This document shows, piece by piece, positions 54,964 to 64,000 of a stretch of DNA of 64,000 bases (positions are counted from its first letter, which is position 1; each line of letters starts with the position of its first letter). A program made the position numbers and the translations under genes. Source of the stretch: Rhizobiaceae bacterium. Lineage in GTDB: Bacteria > Pseudomonadota > Alphaproteobacteria > Rhizobiales > Rhizobiaceae. The stretch covers positions 62,001-126,000 of the forward strand of contig JARGOX010000011.1 of the NCBI GenBank assembly GCA_029233925.1, in the 5' to 3' direction. A model generated the notes under the pieces. That model was not told the DNA's origin, ran no database searches, and saw only the letters and a list, made by a program, of their open reading frames with translations.

Positions 54964-56124
54964 TCACACCCGCTCCGCGGGCATCGCCGCGTCCTGATAG
55001 ATTTTCTGTCTGCCGGTCGCGCGCTTTTCCGGATTGCGCCGCGTCAATGCCAGCAGGAAACCAGCCGTTGTTGCAATGGCCAGCATCGATGACCCGCCAT
55101 AAGAGATCAGCGGCAAGGTCATGCCCTTGGCCGGCAAGAGCTCCAGATTGACGCCGATATGGATCATCGATTGCAGCCCGATCAGCAAAGTTAGACCGGC
55201 AATGGCAAGACGGGTGAATTCATCGCCTTCGCGGTTTGCATGGCTTAATCCGCGCAAGACGATGAAGGCAAAAATCGCAACCAGCGCCAGGCAGAACAGA
55301 ATGCCGAATTCCTCGGCTGCAACAGAAAAGATGAAGTCGGTATGGCTGTCGGGCAAAATGCGCTTGATTGTGCCTTCGCCCGGCCCCTGACCCAGCCAGT
55401 CACCACGGATAATCGCTTCTCGGGCCGTATCCACCTGGTGTGTATCGCCCTCACCGGTCAAAAACCGGTCAATACGCCCTGCAACATGGGGAAAGACGAA
55501 ATAGGCCGAAACGAACATCCCAACGCCCATGGCGCCCAGCAAGATGATCCAGAACCAGGGCATGCCGGCCATGAAGAACAATGTTCCCCAGGCTATGGTG
55601 ATCAATATGGTCTGCCCGAAATCCGGTTGCGCAACCAGCAAGGCGATAACAATGCCGTAGAGAATGATGGCAAACAGATTGCCGGGAATATCCGGCCGAC
55701 GGGAATGTTCGGAAAACAGCCAGGCGCAGATGATGATAAAGGCCGGTTTCAGGAATTCCGAAGGCTGAATGGAAAAGCCGGCAATGGAGAACCAGCGTCG
55801 CGATCCCTTTGCCTCAAAGCCGTAAAACTGTGTGAAGATCATCATGGCAATCGACAGGGCCAGCAACAGCATGGCGCTACGACGCACCTGTCGCGGCGAC
55901 AGGAATGACAGGCCGATCATCAGGGCAAGGGCTGGAAAAATGAATTGTGCATGTCTTTTGACAAAATGCAGACTGTCGATATCCAGCCGTTCGGCCACTG
56001 CCGGACTTGCGGCAAAGGAGAGCATGAAGCCCAGACCGAGAAGCGCGACAAAAATCGCCAACAGGTACCGGTCTATCGTCCAGAACCAGTCCGAAATCGG
56101 ACCTCGCTCGGTTCTGCTTACCAT
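54964..56124 (-). CDS. ftsW: Peptidoglycan glycosyltransferase FtsW
   Basis: This 386-residue SEDS family membrane protein has about ten helices and polymerises lipid II at the septum with FtsI. Conserved pieces are FQPSEF-like [32 protein letters not shown], the [46 protein letters not shown] loop with the catalytic aspartate, and [14 protein letters not shown] chose the ATG at 56124. A TTG at 56130 would overlap the murD stop. Confidence 0.95.
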   Translation of the reverse strand: MVSRTERGPISDWFWTIDRYLLAIFVALLGLGFMLSFAASPAVAERLDIDSLHFVKRHAQFIFPALALMIGLSFLSPRQVRRSAMLLLALSIAMMIFTQFYGFEAKGSRRWFSIAGFSIQPSEFLKPAFIIICAWLFSEHSRRPDIPGNLFAIILYGIVIALLVAQPDFGQTILITIAWGTLFFMAGMPWFWIILLGAMGVGMFVSAYFVFPHVAGRIDRFLTGEGDTHQVDTAREAIIRGDWLGQGPGEGTIKRILPDSHTDFIFSVAAEEFGILFCLALVAIFAFIVLRGLSHANREGDEFTRLAIAGLTLLIGLQSMIHIGVNLELLPAKGMTLPLISYGGSSMLAIATTAGFLLALTRRNPEKRATGRQKIYQDAAMPAERV

Positions 56125-56126
56125 CC

Positions 56127-57533
56127 TCAATTCTCCTTTGGATCGACAAGCATTGTTACATTCGGCAAAGCACCGACCTGTTGAACAAATGCATCGCCGC
56201 GGACTTCAAAATTCTTGTACTGGTCGAAACTGGCGCAGGCCGGAGACAGAAGCACCACGGGCTCGTCATCCGGATCCAAAAGCGCATCCTCTGCTGCATG
56301 GCTGACAGCCCGGTCCAGCGTTTCGGCAATTTCATAAGGCACAGTCTCGCCCAGCACGGCGGCAAAGGCGGGTGCTGCCTCACCAATCAGATAGGCCTTT
56401 GCGACGTGCGGAAACAGGTTTGAAAGCGACGCGATGCCGCCTTGCTTGGGCAAACCGCCGGCAATCCAGTAGATCCGCGGGAAACTCGACAGGGCCGGAG
56501 CGGCCGCATCCGCATTCGTCGCCTTGGAATCATTGACAAACAGCACATGCCCGCGCCGGGCAATAGGCTGCATTCTGTGTTGAAGCCCGGCAAAGCTCTG
56601 CAAACCGGAGATGATTTCATCTGTCGAAAGTCCGACGGCCGTGCAGGCGGCGATGGCCGCCGCAGCGTTTTGAGCATTATGAGCCCCGCGCAGTGTGGAT
56701 ATGTCTGCAAGATCCACGACCATCTGCGTTGCGTCATCATCTGCATGCATGATTTGCGTCCCGACGGCGTAAAAACCCTGTGCGAGTACGTCGTGTTTGG
56801 AGATGCGGGTCAGCGGTGTCGCTGCGCTTTCGAGCCGGTCGGCAATCGCCAAACACCAGGGATCATCGACGCCGACAATCGCCAGATCGCTTCCGGCAAC
56901 AAGCCGTTCCTTGACCTCGGCGTAGTGCTGCATTGTGCCGTGACGTTCCAGATGATCCGGACTGACATTAAGCAATATTCCGGCAGACGGATTGATGGAT
57001 GGAGAGAGATCAATCTGGTAAGACGAACATTCCACCACATAGAAACGATTATTGACCGGCGGTTCCAGAGTCAGGATGGCGGTCCCTATGTTGCCGCCCA
57101 GTTGCGTGTCGCGACCGGCTTCCTGCAAAACATGTGCAATCAACGCCGTTGTGGTTGATTTGCCATTGGTACCGGTGATGGCAATGAAGGGGCAATCGGG
57201 CGCCAGCAAATGCCTCTGGCGAACGAACAACTCGATGTCGCCGATGATTTCAACGTCGCAGGTACGCGCCAGATCAACGCTCCAATGGGCCTTGGGATGT
57301 GTTAGCGGCACGCCTGGCGCCAGAACCAGTGCGGCCTGCAAGGTCCAGTCGATGCCGCGCAGATCTGCAACAGGAATCCCGCAGCTCCCGGCTTCGGCCA
57401 CCCGATCGGGATTATCGTCCCAGGCGACAAGCTCCGCACCGCCCGCCAGCAGCGAATGGGCCGTCGCAATGCCGGATCCACCCAACCCGAAGAGGGCAAC
57501 CTTTTTTCCCGCAAAGGCTGTTGCCGCAATCAT
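56127..57533 (-). CDS. murD: UDP-N-acetylmuramoylalanine-D-glutamate ligase MurD
   Basis: This 468-residue Mur ligase adds D-glutamate to UDP-MurNAc-L-Ala. N-terminal [15 protein letters not shown]-loop [34 protein letters not shown], and [11 protein letters not shown] are present. It follows mraY with a four-base gap and precedes ftsW. Confidence 0.95.
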   Translation of the reverse strand: MIAATAFAGKKVALFGLGGSGIATAHSLLAGGAELVAWDDNPDRVAEAGSCGIPVADLRGIDWTLQAALVLAPGVPLTHPKAHWSVDLARTCDVEIIGDIELFVRQRHLLAPDCPFIAITGTNGKSTTTALIAHVLQEAGRDTQLGGNIGTAILTLEPPVNNRFYVVECSSYQIDLSPSINPSAGILLNVSPDHLERHGTMQHYAEVKERLVAGSDLAIVGVDDPWCLAIADRLESAATPLTRISKHDVLAQGFYAVGTQIMHADDDATQMVVDLADISTLRGAHNAQNAAAAIAACTAVGLSTDEIISGLQSFAGLQHRMQPIARRGHVLFVNDSKATNADAAAPALSSFPRIYWIAGGLPKQGGIASLSNLFPHVAKAYLIGEAAPAFAAVLGETVPYEIAETLDRAVSHAAEDALLDPDDEPVVLLSPACASFDQYKNFEVRGDAFVQQVGALPNVTMLVDPKEN

Positions 57534-57537
57534 CGCA

Positions 57538-58641
57538 TCACCGCAATTTCAGGGTTGCAAGGCCCAGCATGGCAAGGCCGACGGCAATGATCCAGAAGCG
57601 GATGACAACCTGACTTTCGGTCCAACCCAACCTTTCAAAATGATGGTGTATGGGCGCCATCAGGAAAACCCGCTTGCCGGTCAGCTTGAACGATGCAACC
57701 TGAATGATCACCGACATCATTTCGAGGACAAAGAGCCCGCCGATGATGGCCATGACCAATTCATGTTTGGTGGCAACAGCAACTGTGCCGATCAAGCCAC
57801 CCAATGCCAGTGAACCGGTATCGCCCATGAAAATCGCCGCAGGCGGCGCGTTAAACCAGAGAAATCCCAGACCCGCCCCGATGAGGGCGCCAAGAACCAC
57901 GGCCAATTCGCCCGTACCCGGCACAAAATTGATTTGCAGATAATTTGCAAAAACGGCGTTGCCCGCCAGATAGGAAATGACGCCGAATGAAGCCGCGGCA
58001 ATCATCACGGGGACGATGGCAAGACCATCAAGCCCATCCGTCAGATTGACCGCATTGCCTGCGCCAACCACGACAAAAGCGCCAAAGGCAATGTAGAACC
58101 AACCCAGATCAATGATCAGATCCTTGAAAAACGGGAACGTCAGTGAAGACCCGAAACTGGCGCCCTTGCCGCCGGCAGCGGCCATCGAGGCCTGCATGAT
58201 GAAATAGACGGCCAATCCGGCGATGATGAATTCGCCGACCAGGCGCAATCGCCCGGATATGCCCTTGTGCGATTGTTGCGTCACCTTCTGGTAATCATCA
58301 TAGAAACCGATCACCCCGAAACCAAGCGTTACCAGCAGCGTTACCACCACATAAACATTCGACAGATCAGCCCACAGCAGGGCACTGACAACGATCCCGG
58401 TCAGGATCATCAGTCCGCCCATGGTTGGTGTTCCGGCTTTTTTGAAGTGCGTTTGCGGACCGTCAGCACGAATGGGCTGCCCCCGCCCCTGGCGAATGCT
58501 CAGCGCTGCAATGATCCGCGGCCCGAAGAGAAAAACAATAATTGCCGAAGTCAGCGTCGCGGCGCCGGTGCGAAAGGTAATGTATCTGAAGAGATTGAAA
58601 AACTGGAACTGGTCGGAATAGTCAACGAGCCACATGAGCAT
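57538..58641 (-). CDS. mraY: Phospho-N-acetylmuramoyl-pentapeptide transferase MraY
   Basis: This 367-residue inner-membrane enzyme has ten helices and makes lipid I from UDP-MurNAc-pentapeptide and undecaprenyl phosphate. Motifs are [34 protein letters not shown] and the final HHHFE. Its ATG overlaps the murEF stop (TGATG). A second ATG two codons later is also possible. Confidence 0.95.
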   Translation of the reverse strand: MLMWLVDYSDQFQFFNLFRYITFRTGAATLTSAIIVFLFGPRIIAALSIRQGRGQPIRADGPQTHFKKAGTPTMGGLMILTGIVVSALLWADLSNVYVVVTLLVTLGFGVIGFYDDYQKVTQQSHKGISGRLRLVGEFIIAGLAVYFIMQASMAAAGGKGASFGSSLTFPFFKDLIIDLGWFYIAFGAFVVVGAGNAVNLTDGLDGLAIVPVMIAAASFGVISYLAGNAVFANYLQINFVPGTGELAVVLGALIGAGLGFLWFNAPPAAIFMGDTGSLALGGLIGTVAVATKHELVMAIIGGLFVLEMMSVIIQVASFKLTGKRVFLMAPIHHHFERLGWTESQVVIRFWIIAVGLAMLGLATLKLR

Positions 58642-61550
58642 CAGGCAGATCCCCCAAACTGGTTTGGTTCACCCGACCTGGCATCCACCACCGGCGGAAA
58701 TTTGGCGAGCAAGGCGGGCACAAACCTGGAAAAGCCCATGCCTTTGGATGATTTGATCATGACCACATCTCCGGCTCGAACCGTATCCAGAAGCATCGTC
58801 AGCAAAGCCTCGGTAGAGGCAAAATGATCGTGCAGCACCGAATCGTCCAGAACGGCCTCCAGTGCTTCCATTTCCGGGCCCGCCATCAACACCATGTCGA
58901 TTTTGGCCTCGGTCAGGGGCCTGTTGAGATCCTGATGCAACTTTTTTGCAAATGAACCCAATTCCAGCATGTCGCCAAGAATGGCGATCCGGCGGCCTGC
59001 CCCCTGCGTAGGCGTGTCGCGCAACAACTCTATGCCCACCTGCATGGATGCGGGATTGGCGTTGTAGCTCTCATCAATCAGAGTAAAGGTGCCGTTTGCG
59101 GTTTCCAGAATGTGTCGCGAACCGCGCCCTTCGCTGGGCGCCAGTTCGGCGAAGGCATTGGCCATTTTCGTCAGATCAGCGCCGGCAAGTTTCGCAGCAC
59201 CGGCAACCGCCAAAGCGTTTTGCACCATGTGCCGCCCCGGAGCGCCGATGACCAATTCACAGTCGTCGCCCAGAATCGTTGCCTTGATCCTTGAACCATT
59301 TGGCAATGCTTCATTTTCCAGAAGCCTGATGTCCGCCTGCTGGTGCTCACCAAAGTCATGTATATGGGCAATCGTGCAGGCTTTGGCGGCTTTTTTCAGC
59401 TGCGCATATTTTTCACTATCGCGATTGAGCAGCACATGGCCACCCGATACCACGCCCTCAAAAATCTCGGCCTTTGCCGCAGCAATCTCTCCCAGATTTT
59501 TGAAATGACCCAGATGGGCATCCGCAATGGCCGTGATGATGGCAATATGCGGACGCACCATCTTGACCAAAGGCCTGATTTCATCCGCATGGTTCATGCC
59601 AATTTCGAATATTCCATAGTCAGCGTCCTGCGGCATCCGGGCAAGCGACAGCGGAACACCCCAATGGTTGTTGAACGACGCAACAGAGGCATGCACCCTG
59701 CCCTGTCCCGAAAGGACATGCCGCAGCATCTCCTTGGTGGTGGTTTTACCGACCGAACCGGTCACAGCGATAATCCGTGCCTTCGTTCGCGCACGCGCCG
59801 CGATGCCCAGGCGGGTCATGGCCTCCAGGACATCATCGACAACGATCATCGCCGCATGAAGATGGCCCATTGCAGGCAGCTTGGATTCAGATACCACAAG
59901 CACAGTTGCACCATTTGCTACAGCCGTGCTGGCAAAAGCGTGCCCATCCACCCGGTCACCCTTGATAGCGAAAAATACATCACCGGGCTGCACCGCCCGG
60001 CTGTCTATCGATATGCCCTCAATGCCTTCCGGCATCAAACCGACCGGCCTGCCATTCATCGCTTCGACCATGTCGGCACTGCTCCACAGCCAGGACTTTT
60101 CCTGCTGTCCGGCGATTGCCTTTTTGATTTCCTCATGGTCGGAAAATGGCAAGACGCGGTCCCCGAAAATCTGCCCCTGCTCGTGCCCCTTGCCGGCAAC
60201 GACCAGCGTGTCACCTTCTTCAAGCATGTCCATGGCTGCATGTATCGCCTCAGCACGGTCACCAATCTCCATGGTTCCCGGTGCGGCGGCAAGAATTTCA
60301 GCGCGTATGGCTGCAGGATCCTCACTGCGCGGATTGTCGTCCGTGACGATCACCACATCGGCAAGCCGCGTGGCAATTTCACCCATAATAGGTCGCTTGC
60401 CGCGATCACGGTCACCACCGCAACCAAAAACCAGCACAATTCGGTTGGTGGTAAAGGGGCGAACAGACTGTAAAACCTGTTCCAGCGCATCGGGCTTGTG
60501 CGCATAATCGACGTAGGCGGGCACACCCTTGCCGGTGGATGCCACGAGTTCCAGTCGGCCAGAGGCACCGCGAAGATGCTCAAGCGCTCCGATGGCCTCA
60601 CCAGCTGGAACGCCCGTTGCAATCGCAAGCCCGGCGGCGACCAGAGCGTTGGACAGTTGAAAGTCCCCCGCAAGAGGTATGTTGACCTGGTAAATTGCGC
60701 CTTCATGATGAATTTCTGCACATTGTCGGTGGCGCTGGTGTTCCACCCTCTTGAGCGTCATAAAGGTCCCTCTGCGACCGACAGTCAGCACATTCAGCCC
60801 GGCATTTGCCGCAACAGCAACCACCTGATCAGACCACACGTCATCGGCAAAAATGATGGCTGGTGCTCCGCGCGGCAAAAGGCTGTCGAACAATCGCATC
60901 TTGGCAGCAAAATAGTCATCTATCCCGGCATGGTAGTCGAGGTGGTCACGGCCAAGGTTGGTAAATGCGCCCGCTGCCAGGCGAACCCCGTCAAGCCTGT
61001 GCTGATGCAGTCCGTGACTGGATGCTTCGATGGCGCAGTGGGTCACACCCTCATTGGAAAGCTCGCTCAATAGGCGATGCAACACCACGGGATCGGGCGT
61101 GGTCAATTGTCCATAATCCTGACGCGTCGGCGATTCGACACCCGTCGTGCCGATCATCGCCGCCTGGCGTCCGCTGCGTTCCCAGATCTGCCGCGTAAAG
61201 GAGGCAACTGAAGTCTTGCCTGCGGTACCGGTAACGGCAACCATGGTTTCGGGTTGAGTGGCAAAAAACCGTGCGGCTGCCCTGGCCAGAAGATCGCGTG
61301 GATCGGCAACACGGATCACCGGCAATCCGGGATCCGGGAATGTACTGTGTTCGGATACGAAAATGGCCGAAGCGCCGCGCGCCCGAGCGTCTTCGATGAA
61401 TTCCGCGCCATTCCTCGCGCTGCCCGCCAGAGCTGCGAAGACAAATCCAGGTTGCACATCCTGACTATTGGCCGTCAGGCCCGTAATCTCCAGATCGGCG
61501 TATATTGCGGGGATATTGGCAAATTCACCAGCCAGTACATTCAGCTTCAT
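58641..61550 (-). CDS. murE/murF: Fused MurE-MurF ligase
   Basis: This is one 969-residue chain joining two successive peptidoglycan ligases. Residues 1 to about 485 are MurE: P-loop [25 protein letters not shown], and [11 protein letters not shown], whose DNPR marks use of meso-diaminopimelate. Residues about 490-969 are Mur[45 protein letters not shown]-loop [14 protein letters not shown], and [11 protein letters not shown]. It would add meso-DAP and then D-Ala-D-Ala to the stem peptide. The linker around residue 485 is very short, with no stop or ribosome site. In most bacteria these are two genes. A comparable fusion is known in Bordetella. Both ATP sites look intact. Confidence 0.94.
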   Translation of the reverse strand: MKLNVLAGEFANIPAIYADLEITGLTANSQDVQPGFVFAALAGSARNGAEFIEDARARGASAIFVSEHSTFPDPGLPVIRVADPRDLLARAAARFFATQPETMVAVTGTAGKTSVASFTRQIWERSGRQAAMIGTTGVESPTRQDYGQLTTPDPVVLHRLLSELSNEGVTHCAIEASSHGLHQHRLDGVRLAAGAFTNLGRDHLDYHAGIDDYFAAKMRLFDSLLPRGAPAIIFADDVWSDQVVAVAANAGLNVLTVGRRGTFMTLKRVEHQRHRQCAEIHHEGAIYQVNIPLAGDFQLSNALVAAGLAIATGVPAGEAIGALEHLRGASGRLELVASTGKGVPAYVDYAHKPDALEQVLQSVRPFTTNRIVLVFGCGGDRDRGKRPIMGEIATRLADVVIVTDDNPRSEDPAAIRAEILAAAPGTMEIGDRAEAIHAAMDMLEEGDTLVVAGKGHEQGQIFGDRVLPFSDHEEIKKAIAGQQEKSWLWSSADMVEAMNGRPVGLMPEGIEGISIDSRAVQPGDVFFAIKGDRVDGHAFASTAVANGATVLVVSESKLPAMGHLHAAMIVVDDVLEAMTRLGIAARARTKARIIAVTGSVGKTTTKEMLRHVLSGQGRVHASVASFNNHWGVPLSLARMPQDADYGIFEIGMNHADEIRPLVKMVRPHIAIITAIADAHLGHFKNLGEIAAAKAEIFEGVVSGGHVLLNRDSEKYAQLKKAAKACTIAHIHDFGEHQQADIRLLENEALPNGSRIKATILGDDCELVIGAPGRHMVQNALAVAGAAKLAGADLTKMANAFAELAPSEGRGSRHILETANGTFTLIDESYNANPASMQVGIELLRDTPTQGAGRRIAILGDMLELGSFAKKLHQDLNRPLTEAKIDMVLMAGPEMEALEAVLDDSVLHDHFASTEALLTMLLDTVRAGDVVMIKSSKGMGFSRFVPALLAKFPPVVDARSGEPNQFGGSA

Positions 61551-61625
61551 GTTTTTACGTTACCAATCCTTTATCTTGCGGTGCCAGTGCTTGAGACATA
61601 GCGACTCAACCTGCTTATGTCAGAC

Positions 61626-63365
61626 TTAATATGACACAAGCAAGGCAGCGCCATCTTCTCCAAAAGAAGGTCGTACACCAAGAAGAGCAGCAGATCGCCG
61701 GATGATAGCCTGCACTGTCGGTGCTGCATTCAGACCAGCAGTCGCCGAGTGCTGACCTTCCGCCGGTTTTGGTTCGTCTACAATGACCAAAACGACATAT
61801 TGCGGGTCTTCAATGGGAAAGGCCGACAGAAAGGCATTGAAGCGCACCGCCGAAGAATAGCGCCCATTGACCACTTTTTCCGCTGTTCCGGTCTTGCCGC
61901 CAATGCGAAATCCTGGGACTTCGGCACGCCGGCCCGATCCCTTTTCGACATTCAAACGCATCAGATAGCGCATTGCGGCACTGGTTTCCGATTTGATCAC
62001 CCGTGTGGCGACCCGCTGCGCATCTTCTTCACTGCGCGGCAGGAACGTTGGCGGAATGAGCAGTCCACCGTTCAACATGGCAGCCGCAGACATGGCTGTC
62101 TGTAACGGCGTGGTTGCAACACCGTGCCCAAACGAAATCGTGACGGAGTTGATTTTCTTCCAGGTTTTCGGCTGACTGGGCATGGCGACCTCGGGCAATT
62201 CCGTTTGCATCCGTGTCAACAGTCCGATTCGGGTCAAAAATTCCTGATGACCCTCCACGCCCACGACATCGGCCATTTTTGCAGTACCGATATTGGACGA
62301 ATATATGAAAATCTCCGGAACAGACAATGTCCGGCGTTTTCCGTGAAAATCGTGGATCGTATGTCCGGCGATCCTTATCGGCTTGGAGGCATCAAAACTG
62401 TCGTCCAGGTTGATCAGACCTGAATCCAGAGCCATGGCCGTGGTAAATGCCTTGAACGTCGATCCCATTTCATAGGTACCGGCCGACATGCGGTTGAGCC
62501 GGTCCTTTTCCAAGGCCTGGGCTGCGATATTGGGGTCATAATCCGGCAGTGATGACATCGCCAGCACCTCACCGGTCTTTGCATTCAAAACCACGGCTCC
62601 GGCCGCAATGGCCCGATAGCGCTGCATGGCTGCCGCCAATTCATCACGCACAATGTGCTGGACACGCAGATCCAGAGACAGCCGAACCGGTTCCATTTGC
62701 CGCTCAATGGTCATGCCTGCGGCGGCCAGCGCTGCAAGTCCCTGTCCATCAACATATTTCTCCATCCCGGCAATGCCCTTGTTGTCAATATTGACATGAC
62801 CGACAATATGCGAGGCTGTTGGACCGCCGGGGTAGAAGCGGCGTTTCTCCGGGCGAAAGCCGACGCCGGGTATCCCAAGCGCCAGAATGTCATTTTGCTG
62901 CCTGGGTGTCAGTTGGCGCCGCAGCCATTGAAACTGGGATTTTGATGTCAGTTTTCGGTAGACGCTGCGCACATCCAGCTCTGGCAAAACCGTTGCCAGG
63001 CGCTCGATGACTTCGTCCGGATCGGTAATCTTGTGCGGCTTAGCATAGAGCGAAACCGTCCTGATATCCGTTGCGAGGACCTGGCCGTTGCGGTCAAGAA
63101 GGTCTGGACGCGATGCCATCAGGGCATCACCACGCGCAATACTGGCGACCGTTGTCAGGTCACGAAGTCCATATTGCACCAGGCGACCGGCAATGATTCC
63201 ATAGACCAGGCAAACACCAATCATCACCAAAACGATACGGTGCCTTGTCTTGTGGCCGGACGCCTTGCGAGCACCATCGACAACAAGCACTTTGCCCGGT
63301 CGAGCATTGTTCTCTGTCGCCTTCTTGGCCCGCGCCACCAATCCCATGCGTTGAAGCAGATACAT
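61626..63365 (-). CDS. ftsI: Division-specific penicillin-binding protein FtsI (PBP3)
   Basis: This 579-residue class B transpeptidase has a membrane anchor at about residues 43-65, a pedestal domain, and a penicillin-binding domain. Motifs are STFK in YEMGSTFKAF (active serine), SSN in IYSSNIGTA, and KTGT in GGKTGTAEKV. It cross-links septal peptidoglycan in partnership with FtsW. It starts within the ftsL stop region. A 75-base gap separates it from murEF. Confidence 0.95.
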   Translation of the reverse strand: MYLLQRMGLVARAKKATENNARPGKVLVVDGARKASGHKTRHRIVLVMIGVCLVYGIIAGRLVQYGLRDLTTVASIARGDALMASRPDLLDRNGQVLATDIRTVSLYAKPHKITDPDEVIERLATVLPELDVRSVYRKLTSKSQFQWLRRQLTPRQQNDILALGIPGVGFRPEKRRFYPGGPTASHIVGHVNIDNKGIAGMEKYVDGQGLAALAAAGMTIERQMEPVRLSLDLRVQHIVRDELAAAMQRYRAIAAGAVVLNAKTGEVLAMSSLPDYDPNIAAQALEKDRLNRMSAGTYEMGSTFKAFTTAMALDSGLINLDDSFDASKPIRIAGHTIHDFHGKRRTLSVPEIFIYSSNIGTAKMADVVGVEGHQEFLTRIGLLTRMQTELPEVAMPSQPKTWKKINSVTISFGHGVATTPLQTAMSAAAMLNGGLLIPPTFLPRSEEDAQRVATRVIKSETSAAMRYLMRLNVEKGSGRRAEVPGFRIGGKTGTAEKVVNGRYSSAVRFNAFLSAFPIEDPQYVVLVIVDEPKPAEGQHSATAGLNAAPTVQAIIRRSAALLGVRPSFGEDGAALLVSY

Positions 63366-63739
63366 TATTGCCCCACCGATCCGGTTATGGTGGTTGAATC
63401 CGGCACTTCCGCCATCATTTCCTGTGCCCGTTCCGGAAGATCCATAATGCGGGCGGGAAGCTCCTGTGGGCGCACGATCTGATGTGCTTCGGTAATTTCA
63501 AGCCCCAGCTCATCCTGATGGCGCTCCACCAAAGCCTGCAACCTTCCAGGCTGTATCAACAGGCTCCAGTCAGCCTTGAGCAGGTCAATGGTATTTTTCT
63601 CAAGTCGTATTTCGGCCTCAAGATGCTTGATTTCCTCCAACTGCTCCTCAGCCTGATATTTGATTTGAAATGTCAGGACGGCAGCAGCCGCCATGAAGCC
63701 GATAATCACAAAATCGATCGTTCTGAGCATGCGCGTCAA
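63365..63739 (-). CDS. ftsL: Cell division protein FtsL
   Basis: This 124-residue bitopic protein has a short cytoplasmic start, one transmembrane helix (about residues 8-25) and a periplasmic coiled coil (about 28-75, [44 protein letters not shown]). That is the usual FtsL layout, and the [13 protein letters not shown] end is typical of alphaproteobacteria. It bridges the divisome between FtsB and FtsWI. It overlaps rsmH by four bases and ftsI by about three. Confidence 0.88.
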   Translation of the reverse strand: MTRMLRTIDFVIIGFMAAAAVLTFQIKYQAEEQLEEIKHLEAEIRLEKNTIDLLKADWSLLIQPGRLQALVERHQDELGLEITEAHQIVRPQELPARIMDLPERAQEMMAEVPDSTTITGSVGQ

Positions 63740-64000
63740 CTCCCCAACGTCGAAACAGAGGGCAATTCCGGCAATCCGAATATCGATCGGTCTGCAGGCC
63801 GAGGTGCGAGGGCAGTGCGCGTTCCCGCACGCAATTTCGCAGAACGCGCCCGCGGGTTTTCATCAGCCTCGGCCTCAGTCGCAGCTGTCATCGGCTTGCC
63901 TATGATTTCAAAGGTTACCGGCACCGCCTCGGTCACTGGCAAATGACGAGAGCTGCCGCCGGCCCGCCCGGAACGGTCCTGGAAAAAGCGTTTGACGATG
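63736..64000 (-). CDS. rsmH: 16S rRNA m4C1402 methyltransferase RsmH (C-terminal part)
   Basis: The frame is open to the right edge. The visible 87 residues contain [21 protein letters not shown] and later [16 protein letters not shown], the conserved C-terminus of RsmH (MraW). The enzyme methylates N4 of C1402 in 16S rRNA. It is the first gene of the dcw cluster, and mraZ would lie just outside. The N-terminal part is not in the window. Confidence 0.92.
   Translation of the reverse strand, partial: IVKRFFQDRSGRAGGSSRHLPVTEAVPVTFEIIGKPMTAATEAEADENPRARSAKLRAGTRTALAPRPADRSIFGLPELPSVSTLGS

Overview
The window looks like chromosomal DNA of an alphaproteobacterium, most likely in the Hyphomicrobiales (Rhizobiales). 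The division/cell-wall cluster runs rsmH-ftsL-ftsI-murE/F-mraY-murD-ftsW-murG-murC-murB. A Tim44-like protein, a BcsS-like outer-membrane protein, a DUF1488 protein and a ZntB-type channel are also typical of that group. I see no tRNA, rRNA, CRISPR array, integrase or complete insertion sequence. Genus and species cannot be decided from the sequence alone.

Left part (1-10.8 kb). A PP-loop ATPase gene runs off the left edge behind a SET-domain methyltransferase gene. Two small conserved hypothetical genes follow. Next comes a coupled trio: a DUF1611 P-loop protein, an alanine/ornithine-racemase-like PLP protein and a DUF1488 protein. A FecBCD-type ABC importer follows, with a 433-residue protein of unknown function translationally coupled to its ATPase, and then a GST-like gene.

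Centre (10.8-26.2 kb). A divergent GntR/FCD regulator faces a tightly packed plus-strand operon of about 14.5 kb. It encodes a fumarylacetoacetate-hydrolase-family enzyme, an alpha/beta hydrolase, an amidohydrolase, a complete branched-chain-type ABC importer whose second ATPase is fused to a UPF0261 (Tm-1-like) domain, a PEP-hydrolase-family TIM barrel, a flotillin-like protein, a small SRPBCC protein and an SRPBCC-quinone oxidoreductase fusion. Candidate operators for the regulator are visible between the divergent genes. This looks like an uncharacterised uptake-and-degradation system.

26.2-39.4 kb holds transporters (APC permease, STAS-less SulP, ZntB), a GNAT acetyltransferase, a fatty-acid desaturase, a lone cytochrome oxidase subunit I with a Tim44-like gene, and a LysR regulator gene broken by a tandem 8-bp duplication.

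32.5-46.3 kb is a dispersed, variant Pel-like exopolysaccharide locus. A PelA-type deacetylase and a TPR-like protein are on the minus strand. A PelD-type GAF protein with a second, PelE-like membrane module, PelF and PelG are on the plus strand. A separate GH114/PelA-hydrolase-like protein and a BcsS-like outer-membrane protein follow. pelG has no ordinary start codon at its conserved N-terminus. A membrane class III cyclase, a secreted alpha/beta hydrolase, a DenD-like dehydrogenase and a cysteine synthase come next.

51.4-64 kb is the dcw cluster on the minus strand. It carries a single-chain MurE-MurF fusion and stops after murB, without ddl-ftsQ-ftsA-ftsZ in the window.
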